Origin: Holosporales bacterium | GTDB taxonomy: Bacteria > Pseudomonadota > Alphaproteobacteria > UBA3830 > JAIRMZ01 | Direction: 5' to 3' | DNA: 15,353 nt | Assembly: GCA_031258355.1 (NCBI GenBank) | Contig: JAIRMZ010000042.1 | Location: 1-15,353 of the forward strand | Part shown: positions 8,090-14,710 of the stretch, in pieces | How positions within the stretch are numbered: position 1 is the stretch's first letter | Layout: every line of letters starts with the position of its first letter | Program-made: the position numbers and the translations under genes | The notes under the pieces: generated by a model | Told to the model about the DNA's origin: nothing | The model's input: the letters and a program-made list of their open reading frames with translations, nothing else | Database searches by the model: none

Positions 8090-9895
8090 TTATTCTTTCC
8101 CTGTCCTCAAAGCGGCAAGAAAGGCTGTTTGTGGGATATGGACTTGACCTATTTCGCGCATGCGTTTCTTTCCTTCTTTTTGTTTTTCCAGAAGCTTACG
8201 CTTGCGGGTAATGTCGCCTCCATAACATTTGGCCGTAACGTCTTTGCGTAAAGCGGGGATGGTTTCTCTGGCAATCACCTTCGCCCCAATTGTTGCCTGA
8301 ATTGGAATCTTGAAAAGATGTCGTGGAATGAGTTCCTTAAGACGTGCGCATAGTGCACGCCCCCGCGTTTCTGCTGTCGTACGATGTTGAATCGTCGCAA
8401 GAGCATCAACCGGTTCCCCATTGATCAAAATGGCGACCTTGACCAAGTCTCCTTCCTGATAAGCATCCAGTTGGTAGTCAAAACTAGCATACCCTCGACT
8501 TATCGACTTCAAGTGATCGTAAAAATCGAAAACTACTTCGTTAAGAGGCAAACGATAAACGGCCATAGCGCGCGTTCCAGCATAGGTGAGATCAACTTGA
8601 ACCCCTCGTCGATCCTGACAAAGAGTCAAAATTGCCCCTAGATAAGTATCTGGGACGAGAATCGTTGCGCGGATCCAAGGCTCTTCAAGAAAAGCAATAC
8701 GTCCAGTTTCCGGTAAATCGGTTGGGTTATGCAAATCCTGTTCTGTACCATTTGTCAGATGCACTTTATAAACAACACTGGGCGCTGTCGTGATGAGATT
8801 TAGGCGATATTCACGCTCCAGCCGCTCCTCAATGATTTCAAGGTGGAGCAATCCAAGGAATCCGCATCGAAAACCAAAGCCTAATGCTGCAGAACTCTCT
8901 GGCTCAAAAGAAAAGCTCGCATCGTTGAGCTGCAACTTTTCTAACCCCTCGCGCAAATGAGGATAAGCCGAGGCATCGGTCGGAAAGAAACTGCAAAAAA
9001 CAACAGGGATAGAAGGGTTAAACCCTGGCAAGGGAGTAACGGCAGGATTCTTCTCCGTTGTCAAAGTATCCCCAACGCGCGCGTCACGAACACTTTTGAT
9101 TCCAGCGGTTACGTACCCAATCTCCCCTGCCGTGAGCTCTGCAACGGGTTGAGGTTTAGGCGTAAAGCTTCCGACAGTATCAACTTGGTACACTGCTCCT
9201 GTGGCCATCATCTTGATCTTCAGGCCCGCTGTCAGCACCCCTTCCTTGATCCGCACAAGTGTTACAACACCCAGGTAAGCATCGTACCAACTGTCGACCA
9301 GCAACGCGCGTAGAGGTGCTTCTCTGCAGATCTCTGGTGGAGGTAGACGCTTGACCAAAGCCTCTAAGACCGCATCAATACCTTCTCCTGTTTTTGCAGA
9401 AACAAGGACAGCATCGGCAGCGTTCAGCCCAATGACTTCTGTGATTTGTGCTTTGACCCGCTCTGGATCAGCCGCGGGAAGGTCAATTTTATTGATAACG
9501 GGGATGATCGTATGATCGTTATCAATCGCCTGATAGACGTTAGCGAGGGTCTGAGCTTCCACGCCTTGTGTGGCATCCACGACCAACAAGGAGCCTTCAC
9601 AAGCGGCGAGTGACCGGCTGACTTCATAAGAAAAGTCCACATGACCGGGGGTATCCATGAGATTGAGTTCATAGATCCTCCCGTTCTGCGCTTTGTAGGT
9701 GAGACGCACAGTTTGGGCCTTGATCGTGATTCCACGTTCACGCTCAATATCCATCGAATCCAGCATTTGGTCACGAAACTCGCGTTCTGCGATCGCCCCA
9801 CAGCGCTGAATCAAGCGATCTGCAAGTGTGGATTTCCCGTGATCGATATGGGCAATGATCGCGAAGTTCCGGATCTCCTTACGAACTTCTGTCAT
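8090..9895 (-). CDS. lepA: Elongation factor 4 (ribosomal back-translocase LepA)
   Basis: A translational GTPase of 601 residues, the standard family length (~600), which acts on stalled or mistranslocated ribosomes and in ribosome biogenesis. N-terminal G domain motifs: AHIDHGKS 15-22, switch I ERERGITI 51-58, DTPGH 81-85, NKID 135-138, then SAKTGEG. EF-G-like domains follow, including GFRCGFLGLLHLEII, and the LepA-specific C-terminal domain is intact, with the typical ending MREIGQVHIPQTAFLAALRTGKE-like tail. The ATG at 9895 is preceded only by a weak purine stretch (CAGGG). It is monocistronic: downstream it faces the repeat-protein gene across a hairpin, and upstream it is divergent from tRNA-Val. 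In many bacteria lepA precedes lepB; no signal peptidase gene is adjacent here. No missing key residues were noticed. Confidence 0.98.
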   Translation of the reverse strand: MTEVRKEIRNFAIIAHIDHGKSTLADRLIQRCGAIAEREFRDQMLDSMDIERERGITIKAQTVRLTYKAQNGRIYELNLMDTPGHVDFSYEVSRSLAACEGSLLVVDATQGVEAQTLANVYQAIDNDHTIIPVINKIDLPAADPERVKAQITEVIGLNAADAVLVSAKTGEGIDAVLEALVKRLPPPEICREAPLRALLVDSWYDAYLGVVTLVRIKEGVLTAGLKIKMMATGAVYQVDTVGSFTPKPQPVAELTAGEIGYVTAGIKSVRDARVGDTLTTEKNPAVTPLPGFNPSIPVVFCSFFPTDASAYPHLREGLEKLQLNDASFSFEPESSAALGFGFRCGFLGLLHLEIIEERLEREYRLNLITTAPSVVYKVHLTNGTEQDLHNPTDLPETGRIAFLEEPWIRATILVPDTYLGAILTLCQDRRGVQVDLTYAGTRAMAVYRLPLNEVVFDFYDHLKSISRGYASFDYQLDAYQEGDLVKVAILINGEPVDALATIQHRTTAETRGRALCARLKELIPRHLFKIPIQATIGAKVIARETIPALRKDVTAKCYGGDITRKRKLLEKQKEGKKRMREIGQVHIPQTAFLAALRTGKE

Positions 9896-9991
9896 CGCTT
9901 TTGCCCTGCTTTCTGCCTATGTGCAGTGTAAAACGAAAGCGCCTCCTCCTCTACCCCGATGAAGCGGGCAAAGGATTCCTGACGTCTCCCA

Positions 9992-10020
9992 TTGACAGAA
10001 ACGTCGGCAGAAGCTCTCAT
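9992..10020 (+). promoter_or_regulatory. Probable sigma-70-type promoter for tRNA-Val
   Basis: A perfect -35 TTGACA at 9992-9997, a 17-nt spacer, and a -10 TCTCAT at 10015-10020 (4 of 6 to TATAAT). The predicted transcription start, near 10027, lies about 6 nt before the tRNA, which fits a tRNA promoter. Transcription could continue into mlaE. Confidence 0.55.
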
Positions 10021-10032
10021 AAAGAAAGATCT

Positions 10033-10107
10033 GGACGCTTAGCTCAGCGGGAGAGCATTACCTTCACACGGTAGGGGTCGCAGGTTCAATCCCTGCAGCG
10101 TCCACCA
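10033..10107 (+). tRNA. tRNA-Val (anticodon CAC)
   Basis: A complete cloverleaf: acceptor GGACGCT (10033-10039) pairs with AGCGTCC (10097-10103); D stem GCTC/GAGC; anticodon stem TTACC/GGTAG with loop TTCACAC, giving anticodon CAC (reads GTG, valine); T stem GCAGG/CCTGC with loop TTCAATC. The CCA end (10105-10107) is encoded. The variable loop is short (5 nt). One T-G wobble pair opens the anticodon stem; otherwise there are no defects. Confidence 0.97.
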
Positions 10108-10152
10108 TCCTGCCGTTCTTTCGCGATTGTCTTGCAACGGTAAGACCTTATA

Positions 10153-10175
10153 CCCTTCTCCCTGAAGGAGGAGGG
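10153..10175 (+). promoter_or_regulatory. Hairpin that sequesters the mlaE ribosome binding site
   Basis: CCCTTCTCC (10153-10161) pairs with GGAGGAGGG (10167-10175) over 9 bp with one G-U wobble and a 5-nt loop. The 3' arm is the Shine-Dalgarno AAGGAGGAGGG itself, directly abutting the ATG at 10176. It could be a translational switch or processing signal. It has no T-tract and so is not a terminator of the usual kind. Confidence 0.5.
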
Positions 10176-10949
10176 ATGAGATTCGTTCGCTTTCTGGGAT
10201 GCATGACGCTTGATGGGGTTGCTCGTGCCGGACATTTTGCGATTTTTGCAGGGAAAGGACTGGCAGGGTGTGTGATGTGCCCCTTTTACGTCAAGAATCT
10301 TTGGCAGCAATGCCTGGCTGTAGGGTTTTACGCCCTCCCCGTTGTTGGCCTTACCGCAATCTTTGCTGGATTTGTCCTCGCTCTACAGAGCTATTCTGGG
10401 TTTTCTGGATTGTCAGGAGAGAATACGGTTGCGGCTGTTGTTGTTGTTGCTATCACGCGCGAACTTGGTCCTGTCTTGGCGGGACTCATGGTTGCGGGAC
10501 GAACAAGTGCGGCGATGGCGGCAGAAATTGGTTCAATGCGTGTGAGCGAGCAAATCGACGCTCTCGAAACCCTCGGCGTGGATCCTTTTAAGTTTCTCGT
10601 TACTCCTCGTTTGATTGCGGGAATTTGCATGATGCCTTTTCTTGTCCTTATCGCAGACATCATTGGTGTTTTTGGGGGCTTTATTGTCGGAATCACACGG
10701 CTTTCTTTTTCCTCTGGTCTTTACCTTGAGCAACTCGCAAAACATGTTCTTGCTTTTGATGTTTTTACCGGCCTTGTAAAAGCCACCTTTTTTGGCTTCT
10801 CGATAACCTTATGGGGATGCTACTGCGGTTTTACCAACAGCAATGGGGCACGGGGGGTTGGAGATGCAACGACACGCGCAGTTGTCTCTGCTTCTATCAG
10901 CATTCTGGTTTTAAACTATCTCATTACGACGCTCTTTTTTGGTCTTTGA
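10176..10949 (+). CDS. mlaE: MlaE-family ABC transporter permease (phospholipid/retrograde lipid transport)
   Basis: Inner-membrane permease of the Mla system, which moves phospholipids between the inner and outer membranes together with an ATPase (MlaF) and an MCE protein (MlaD). 257 residues, the normal family length. Family signatures are all present: FAGFVLALQSYSGF (63-76), RELGPVLAGLMVAGR (95-109), EIGSMRVSEQIDALETLGVD (117-136) followed by PRLIAGICMMPF, and GARGVGDATTRAVV (224-237). Hydrophobic segments lie at about 48-70, 85-108, 145-172 and 198-218, plus one at the C-terminus. A very strong Shine-Dalgarno immediately precedes the ATG, but it is held in a hairpin. It lies 68 bp after tRNA-Val on the same strand. 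No mlaF or mlaD follows: the next gene is convergent and overlaps its 3' end by 26 bp. The partners must therefore be encoded elsewhere. Confidence 0.95.
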   Translation: MRFVRFLGCMTLDGVARAGHFAIFAGKGLAGCVMCPFYVKNLWQQCLAVGFYALPVVGLTAIFAGFVLALQSYSGFSGLSGENTVAAVVVVAITRELGPVLAGLMVAGRTSAAMAAEIGSMRVSEQIDALETLGVDPFKFLVTPRLIAGICMMPFLVLIADIIGVFGGFIVGITRLSFSSGLYLEQLAKHVLAFDVFTGLVKATFFGFSITLWGCYCGFTNSNGARGVGDATTRAVVSASISILVLNYLITTLFFGL

Positions 10950-11967
10950 CCGAGGGTTCTTCCTCTGGTGTATCCCCTAAAAGGAGTTTCAATAAATCTG
11001 CTCCATCTTTTGGGATAAGGTCTTTAAGATGAGATCTTTCCTTCGGAACAACCGTTAGATCTCCCGAAGGGGTTTTCCTGAGACAGAGGACATGCCTTGG
11101 GCTGTTCTTGTGAGGAAGGAAAAGGCAATGGTGCACATCAACATAATTCCCACGCTCCGTAACACTTACATAACCTTTCGACTTTCGAAAGAAATAAGCC
11201 ACCATTTCGTAGAAATGCGTACCTTTATAGGAAGAAAAATCTTCCAGACCTGCTTTGAGAAAACGCCCCCCTCTGTAGGAGGTTGAGGAAGATCCCAGGC
11301 GAAGGCCATCAACATAGTAATATCCTCCCTGTTCATAAAGGGAACGCCATAGGAGGATGTTGAAAGGAGATGGGAAGACGCACCTCCTTGTGGGGCTATG
11401 ATGACGTTGCAAACAGAGCTGTTGTTGGAAATAGTCTGCCCGTTCGTACTGCACTTCTGCAAGGATACCGTAGCAAAGAGAAAGAAATCCTCCTAGGAAC
11501 GCGAACTGGCGCTTATTTCTCAGAAGGCCGAGTAGGGTGAAAAAGATCAGGCCAGAGAAAAGAGGATCGAAGACATTACAAAGACTCAATGAGAGAAAAT
11601 CAGAGGTCCAAGGCCATAAAAGGGGAATACCAGCTAAGGTGAAGAAGTCTAGAAAGAGGTGCGAAAACAATCCAGTCAGCGCCAGCAGGTAACGTGAAGA
11701 GCGACACAGAGACTCCTTCCTTAAGAGGTATTTAAAAGCCCAAGCGAGGAAAAGCGTCATAAACGGAACACAAATCAACGTGTGCGTGTAAAGACGATGC
11801 ACTGCAGATTCGTCTTCAAAAGGAATTATCTTATAAGGAATCATCAGATCCAAATCGGGAGATACTGCTGCAATGCTGGCGAGCGCCCACAAAGAACGAT
11901 GTTTCCGGGCAAAGGGAAGAAGGTTTGCGCTTAACGCACCAAAGACAGCATGTGTGACAGGATCCAC
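10924..11967 (-). CDS. YdjM-family inner-membrane protein, predicted metal-dependent hydrolase
   Basis: 347 residues, of the YdjM/YbcI (LexA-binding, inner-membrane metal-dependent hydrolase) family; the biochemical substrate is not established. The family's histidine/aspartate motifs are present: MDPVTHAVFG (H6), SPDLD (36-40), HRLYTHT (57-63), SHLFLDFFT (102-110) and PLLWPW (115-120). Hydrophobic segments lie at about 64-82, 92-118 and 135-172. The C-terminal half, about 175-347, is a soluble, basic region rich in Arg, Tyr and Ser. The start is a GTG encoding the canonical MDPVTH opening; an in-frame stop, which is also the nrdG stop, lies 3 codons upstream. It follows the nrdG-like gene by only 9 nt, so the two form an operon, and it could now depend on transcription through the broken nrdG. 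Its 3' end overlaps mlaE by 26 bp. Confidence 0.85.
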   Translation of the reverse strand: MDPVTHAVFGALSANLLPFARKHRSLWALASIAAVSPDLDLMIPYKIIPFEDESAVHRLYTHTLICVPFMTLFLAWAFKYLLRKESLCRSSRYLLALTGLFSHLFLDFFTLAGIPLLWPWTSDFLSLSLCNVFDPLFSGLIFFTLLGLLRNKRQFAFLGGFLSLCYGILAEVQYERADYFQQQLCLQRHHSPTRRCVFPSPFNILLWRSLYEQGGYYYVDGLRLGSSSTSYRGGRFLKAGLEDFSSYKGTHFYEMVAYFFRKSKGYVSVTERGNYVDVHHCLFLPHKNSPRHVLCLRKTPSGDLTVVPKERSHLKDLIPKDGADLLKLLLGDTPEEEPSVKDQKRAS

Positions 11968-11976
11968 AGGACTTTT

Positions 11977-12666
11977 TTAACGTATAGTAAAATGAGGAAA
12001 CATCGTTTGTAAAGTTGCAAGGAGGGAAGGCGCGTAGAACCCGGGCCTTTCTTCCCTTTCGGGAGTACGGGCCCGCTGTAACGCAAACGTCGTTACCCCT
12101 TTTTGGTGAACTTCCTGTGCGATTTCCATAATTTGTTATGAAGATAGAAAATGCGGATGCGCTGTTACGCGTACTTCAAAAGGGACTGGGCCTTCAAGGA
12201 GGAGGGCCAAGCTTTCTTCTGCTAAGGAACCACTGTTGGGAATTTGTGTAATAGAGGCATAATCGCGAAAAGGGGTTTTTACATCAAAACCGATCCAGTC
12301 CAGAAGCGGCAAGAGAGTCTGGAGCTTTTTGGGAAAAGCTCCCGCTGTGTGTAGCGCAACCAGAAAGCCTAAAGGGCGTACGCGCATAACAAATTTTTCT
12401 AAACAAGATGACATCAGAGGCTCCCCTCCACTAAAAACAACTCCTTCCAGTTTTCCCTGTCGGGTCCTTAAGAAGGTTTCGATCTCTTTCCAAGGGCGTC
12501 CATTCTCACTCGCCGCAACCTCTTGCAAGTGAGGATTATGACAATAAGTACACCGCCAAGGGCAGCCCTGCAAGAAGACAACGGCAGAGAGGCGTCCCGG
12601 AAAATCTAGGGTGGTGAAAGGAACCAGCCCCGCTACCCGTTCTTCTTGCTTGCTTTCTGCGCACAA
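11977..12666 (-). pseudogene. nrdG: NrdG/PflA-like radical SAM activating protein, interrupted by an in-frame TAA
   Basis: The family activates anaerobic ribonucleotide reductase (or another glycyl-radical enzyme) using a 4Fe-4S cluster and SAM. The TTG start at 12666 has GGAAGGAG 9 nt upstream; an in-frame TAA lies three codons before it. Codons 1-176 carry the radical SAM CxxxCxxC as GCPWRCTYCHN (C35, C39, C42), SGGEP (79-83), LHTAG (105-109) and GFDVK (126-130). A TAA at 12138-12136 then stops the frame after AHPHFLSS. The same frame continues without further stops for 52 codons (QIMEIAQEV, GVTTFALQRARTPERE, ending FPHFTIR, TAA 11979-11977). The total, 229 codons, is the normal family length, so a single nonsense change (for example C-to-T in CAA) split the gene. 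The truncated 176-aa product keeps the core motifs and might retain some function. The glycyl-radical partner NrdD is not in the window. Confidence 0.85.
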
Positions 12667-13042
12667 ATCCCGTTACTCCTTCCAACAAGCTCATCCCTTC
12701 ATTCAGCAAAGAAGGGTAGCTATCCGAGCGATACAAGGCGACATCAGAGGCTCCCCTCCACTAAAAACAACTCCTTCCAGTTTTCCCTGTCGGGTCCTTA
12801 AGAAGGTTTCGGATCTCTTTCCAAGGGCGTCCATCCTCACTCGCCGAAACCTCCCGCAAGTGAGGATTATGACAATAAGTACACCGCCAAGGGCAACCCT
12901 GCGAGAAGACAACGACAGAGAGGTGTCCTGGGAAATCTAAGGTGGTGAAAGGAACCATCCTTGCTACTCGTTCTTCTTGTTTGCTTTCTGTGCACAAATC
13001 CCGTTACTCCTTCCAACAAGGAAAAATAGCTATCCGAGCGAT
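12403..13042 (-). repeat. Tandem duplication of the nrdG 5' region (330-bp offset)
   Basis: Positions 12403-12732 and 12733-13042 are direct copies, about 90% identical by eye. Each holds codons 1 to about 88 of the nrdG-like gene plus about 60 bp of leader. The second copy has a 1-bp insertion (GGTTTCGGATC against GGTTTCGATC, near 12811) and lacks about 19 bp in the leader. Both end with TAGCTATCCGAGCGAT (12717-12732 and 13027-13042). Confidence 0.9.
12733..12997 (-). pseudogene. Second, frameshifted 5' fragment of the nrdG-like gene
   Basis: It begins at a TTG at 12997 with the same GGAAGGAG leader as the main gene and reads MCTESKQEERVARMVPFTT, including the intact GCPWRCTYCHNPHL cluster motif. 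The extra G near 12811 shifts the frame after RPWKEI. The remainder, TFLRTRQGKLEGVVFSGGEP, is readable in the next frame up to the duplication junction. It is a 3'-truncated remnant, not a working enzyme, although a peptide of about 78 residues with the cluster cysteines could still be made. Confidence 0.85.
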
Positions 13043-13306
13043 CATTGCAATGGCACATTACTATAAGGCAGCCTCGAATGTTCTTTGAAAATCTGAATAA
13101 AGGTGAGGAGAACAAGTTCTTTGATTTGTTCTTTCTTCTCACTTCTGCTCCTAAAGTCCACCACTTTATCCAGCAAAGAGGGGTAATTATCCGAGCGATC
13201 ATTGCAATAGTACATTACTATAAAGCAACCTCGAATGTGTCCCGAAAATCTAAATAGGGGCGAGGAGATGAGTTCTCTTACCTGTTCTTTCTGCTCACTT
13301 CTGTAC

Positions 13307-13432
13307 TTAAAGCCCACCACTCCATCCAGTGCAGCCCTGCAAGAAGACAACGGCAGAGAGGTGTCCTAGAAATAGGGTGGTGAAAGGAACTAGCCCCGCT
13401 ACCTGTTCTTCTTGTTTGCCTTTTGCGCACAA
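13307..13432 (-). pseudogene. Third 5' fragment of the nrdG-like gene (41 codons)
   Basis: A TTG at 13432 preceded by the conserved GGAAGGAG leader (with one extra G in the spacer) opens a 41-codon frame reading LCAKGKQEEQVAGLVPFTT, then HLSAVVFLQGC, ending TGWSGGL before TAA at 13309-13307. It keeps only the first cluster cysteine and has lost the DFPG motif through a small in-frame deletion. It is much closer to the parent gene than its neighbours on either side, so it is a later arrival in the array. It is most likely a non-functional remnant. Confidence 0.7.
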
Positions 13433-13779
13433 ATCCCCGTTACTCCTTCCAATAAAGAGGGGTAGCTACCCGAACGATCGTTGCAACAGCAAACTATCAC
13501 AAAAACAGCATTAAATGTACCCTGAAAATCTGGACAAAAGTGAGGAGAACAAGTTCTTTGATTTGTTCTTTCTGCTCACTTCTGCACCTAAACCCCGCCA
13601 CTTTATCCTGCAAAGAGACTCATCTATCCAAAGGATCTACGACAATAAACCACTGTACAAAGACAATCATAGATAAATTCTTTGAGCAATCTAAGCAAGA
13701 GAAGAAAACAAATCTTTCTACCCAGTTTCTTTATAATTTATCGTATTCATCGCCATTTACTTTGTCCAGCCGAAATGGC

Positions 13780-13905
13780 TACCCACATGGACAATTATAG
13801 CGACAACAAAAGACAAATAGCCGCCCCATAAGGAGACAACCACAGAAAAACACTCCGGGAAATTTAAAGGGATAAAATGAGCAAACCCCTCTACCAGTCC
13901 TTCTT
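13780..13905 (-). pseudogene. Highly degenerate nrdG 5' remnant next to the methyltransferase stop
   Basis: On the - strand this aligns along its length with the GLVPFTTLDFPG to CTYCHN region of the nrdG-like gene at the nucleotide level (for example TGTGGTTGTCTCCTTATGG against TGCCGTTGTCTTCTTGCAGG), but with stops in the nrdG frame. It is the oldest-looking and most distal unit. It ends about 10 bp from the methyltransferase stop, so the array abuts that gene. Confidence 0.5.
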
Positions 13906-13915
13906 ACTGGCCCCC

Positions 13916-14683
13916 TCACTTCACAATCACCAATGTTCCGCAGCAATCTGGCAAAGGAACTTTCTTGAAAGGGCCGAAGATCTTTTCTGCGTCTTGAATA
14001 GCTTCTTTCACTCCTTTCCACATACCGCTGCTATAGTCATGAACAAAGATGACCCCCCCCTCTTGCATCCTAGGGTAGAAAAATTCTAGTCCTGCGTGAG
14101 TCGGTTTATAAAGATCCGCATCCAGAGAAACAAAGGAAAAGGTCTCGTTTTTATCTGGAGCTGCCGTCTCTGGGAAGTAGCCCTTCCGGAAGACAAGGTT
14201 CTCAGAGTAAGGGCACCGTTCTCGGATCGCCTCAATCGGATCGGAAGCCAGAGGCTTGAGGTCTCCAGATAGAGCTTCTTTAGAAAACTGTTGTTCTTGC
14301 TCGAGTGAACAGTCCCTCTCATCAAACCCTTGAAAGGTGTCATAAAGGAAGAGGGTCTTCTTCGGAAATAGATAATTAATCATCTGCGCAAAATTCCCCT
14401 CAAAAACCCCAAGCTCCGCTACACTGCCGGGAAGATTCTCGATCTGTTCCTTCATCAGCTCCAGTGCTCGATACCGGACATAGTCATAGGTACATCCCAT
14501 ATCCAAAAACGGAAGGCCGTTGTATCTCTCCAAACAAGGAGGAGAAACCGCATCGTAATCCATACGGTGACTGACAATCGTCTTTCCTCGAGGAATCGTC
14601 ATATGCAGATCTGCATTTACCTTCTTCGCCATCCATCGGTGCAAGCACAACGTACTGTTAAACAGAAAATGCTTTATTCCCAT
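13916..14683 (-). CDS. TylF/MycF-family SAM-dependent O-methyltransferase
   Basis: 255 residues, of the macrocin O-methyltransferase (TylF) family, metal-dependent enzymes that methylate sugar hydroxyls; in non-antibiotic producers they are often found with surface polysaccharide genes. Motifs: SAM-binding VAELGVFEGNFAQ (88-100), FLYDTFQGF (112-120), metal and catalytic region VSLDADLYKPTHAGLEFFYP (185-204), and EGGVIFVHDY (208-217). The ATG at 14683 has GAGGAG just upstream (spacer about 3 nt). It follows bioY by 27 nt on the same strand and is probably cotranscribed with it. It is a lone tailoring enzyme here: no other glycan genes are adjacent, apart from the distant GT-C-like gene at 4730-5932. 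The acceptor is unknown. Its stop abuts the repeat array, so the array could form the 3' untranslated part of this transcript. Confidence 0.9.
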   Translation of the reverse strand: MGIKHFLFNSTLCLHRWMAKKVNADLHMTIPRGKTIVSHRMDYDAVSPPCLERYNGLPFLDMGCTYDYVRYRALELMKEQIENLPGSVAELGVFEGNFAQMINYLFPKKTLFLYDTFQGFDERDCSLEQEQQFSKEALSGDLKPLASDPIEAIRERCPYSENLVFRKGYFPETAAPDKNETFSFVSLDADLYKPTHAGLEFFYPRMQEGGVIFVHDYSSGMWKGVKEAIQDAEKIFGPFKKVPLPDCCGTLVIVK

Positions 14684-14710
14684 AAACTCCTCTTAAATCG
14701 TAAAGTTCTT

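Larger units (their letters stand above)
13043..13905 (-). repeat. Array of decaying ~140-158-bp repeats derived from the nrdG leader and 5' end
   Basis: This fills the otherwise gene-free stretch between the nrdG fragments and the methyltransferase gene. Units are marked by TATCCGAGCGAT or a variant at 13031, 13188, 13467, 13625 (TATCCAAAGGAT) and 13780 (TACCCACATGGA). Spacings are 157, 279 (two fused units, junction near 13328), 158 and 155 bp. The units at 13031-13187 and 13467-13624 share a near-identical core, GTGAGGAGAACAAGTTCTTT and onward. In the nrdG sense they read as eroded forms of ESKQEERVAGLV (for example SEKKEQIKELV). No transposase, terminal inverted repeats or target-site duplications were seen. 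Confidence 0.8.

Noticed and set aside
10141..10160. Promoter directly ahead of mlaE (TTGTCT with TTATAC)
   Set aside because: The hexamers are only about 15 nt apart and match poorly, so I do not call it; the tRNA promoter is a better candidate.
11983..12012. Promoter-like TTTACA and TACTAT on the - strand ahead of the YdjM-like gene
   Set aside because: Spacing is about 19 nt and the elements fall inside the in-frame 3' coding end of the nrdG-like gene, so operon transcription explains the gene without them.
12136..12138. TAA recoded as a sense codon
   Set aside because: All other genes here end at ordinary stops, several of them TAA, and TAA reassignment is not expected in such a bacterium; a simple nonsense mutation is more likely.
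12867..13350. Open frames of about 100 codons spanning repeat units on the - strand
   Set aside because: They cross unit boundaries in different frames, do not keep the nrdG frame and have no consistent start signals; they look like chance openings in decaying repeats.
13031..13800. CRISPR array
   Set aside because: Repeat period is about 155 bp with whole-unit similarity, there are no short constant repeats with unique spacers, and no cas genes are present.
12400..13905. Insertion sequence or MITE as source of the repeats
   Set aside because: No transposase, terminal inverted repeats or target duplications were seen, and the similarity is to the adjacent gene's own 5' end.
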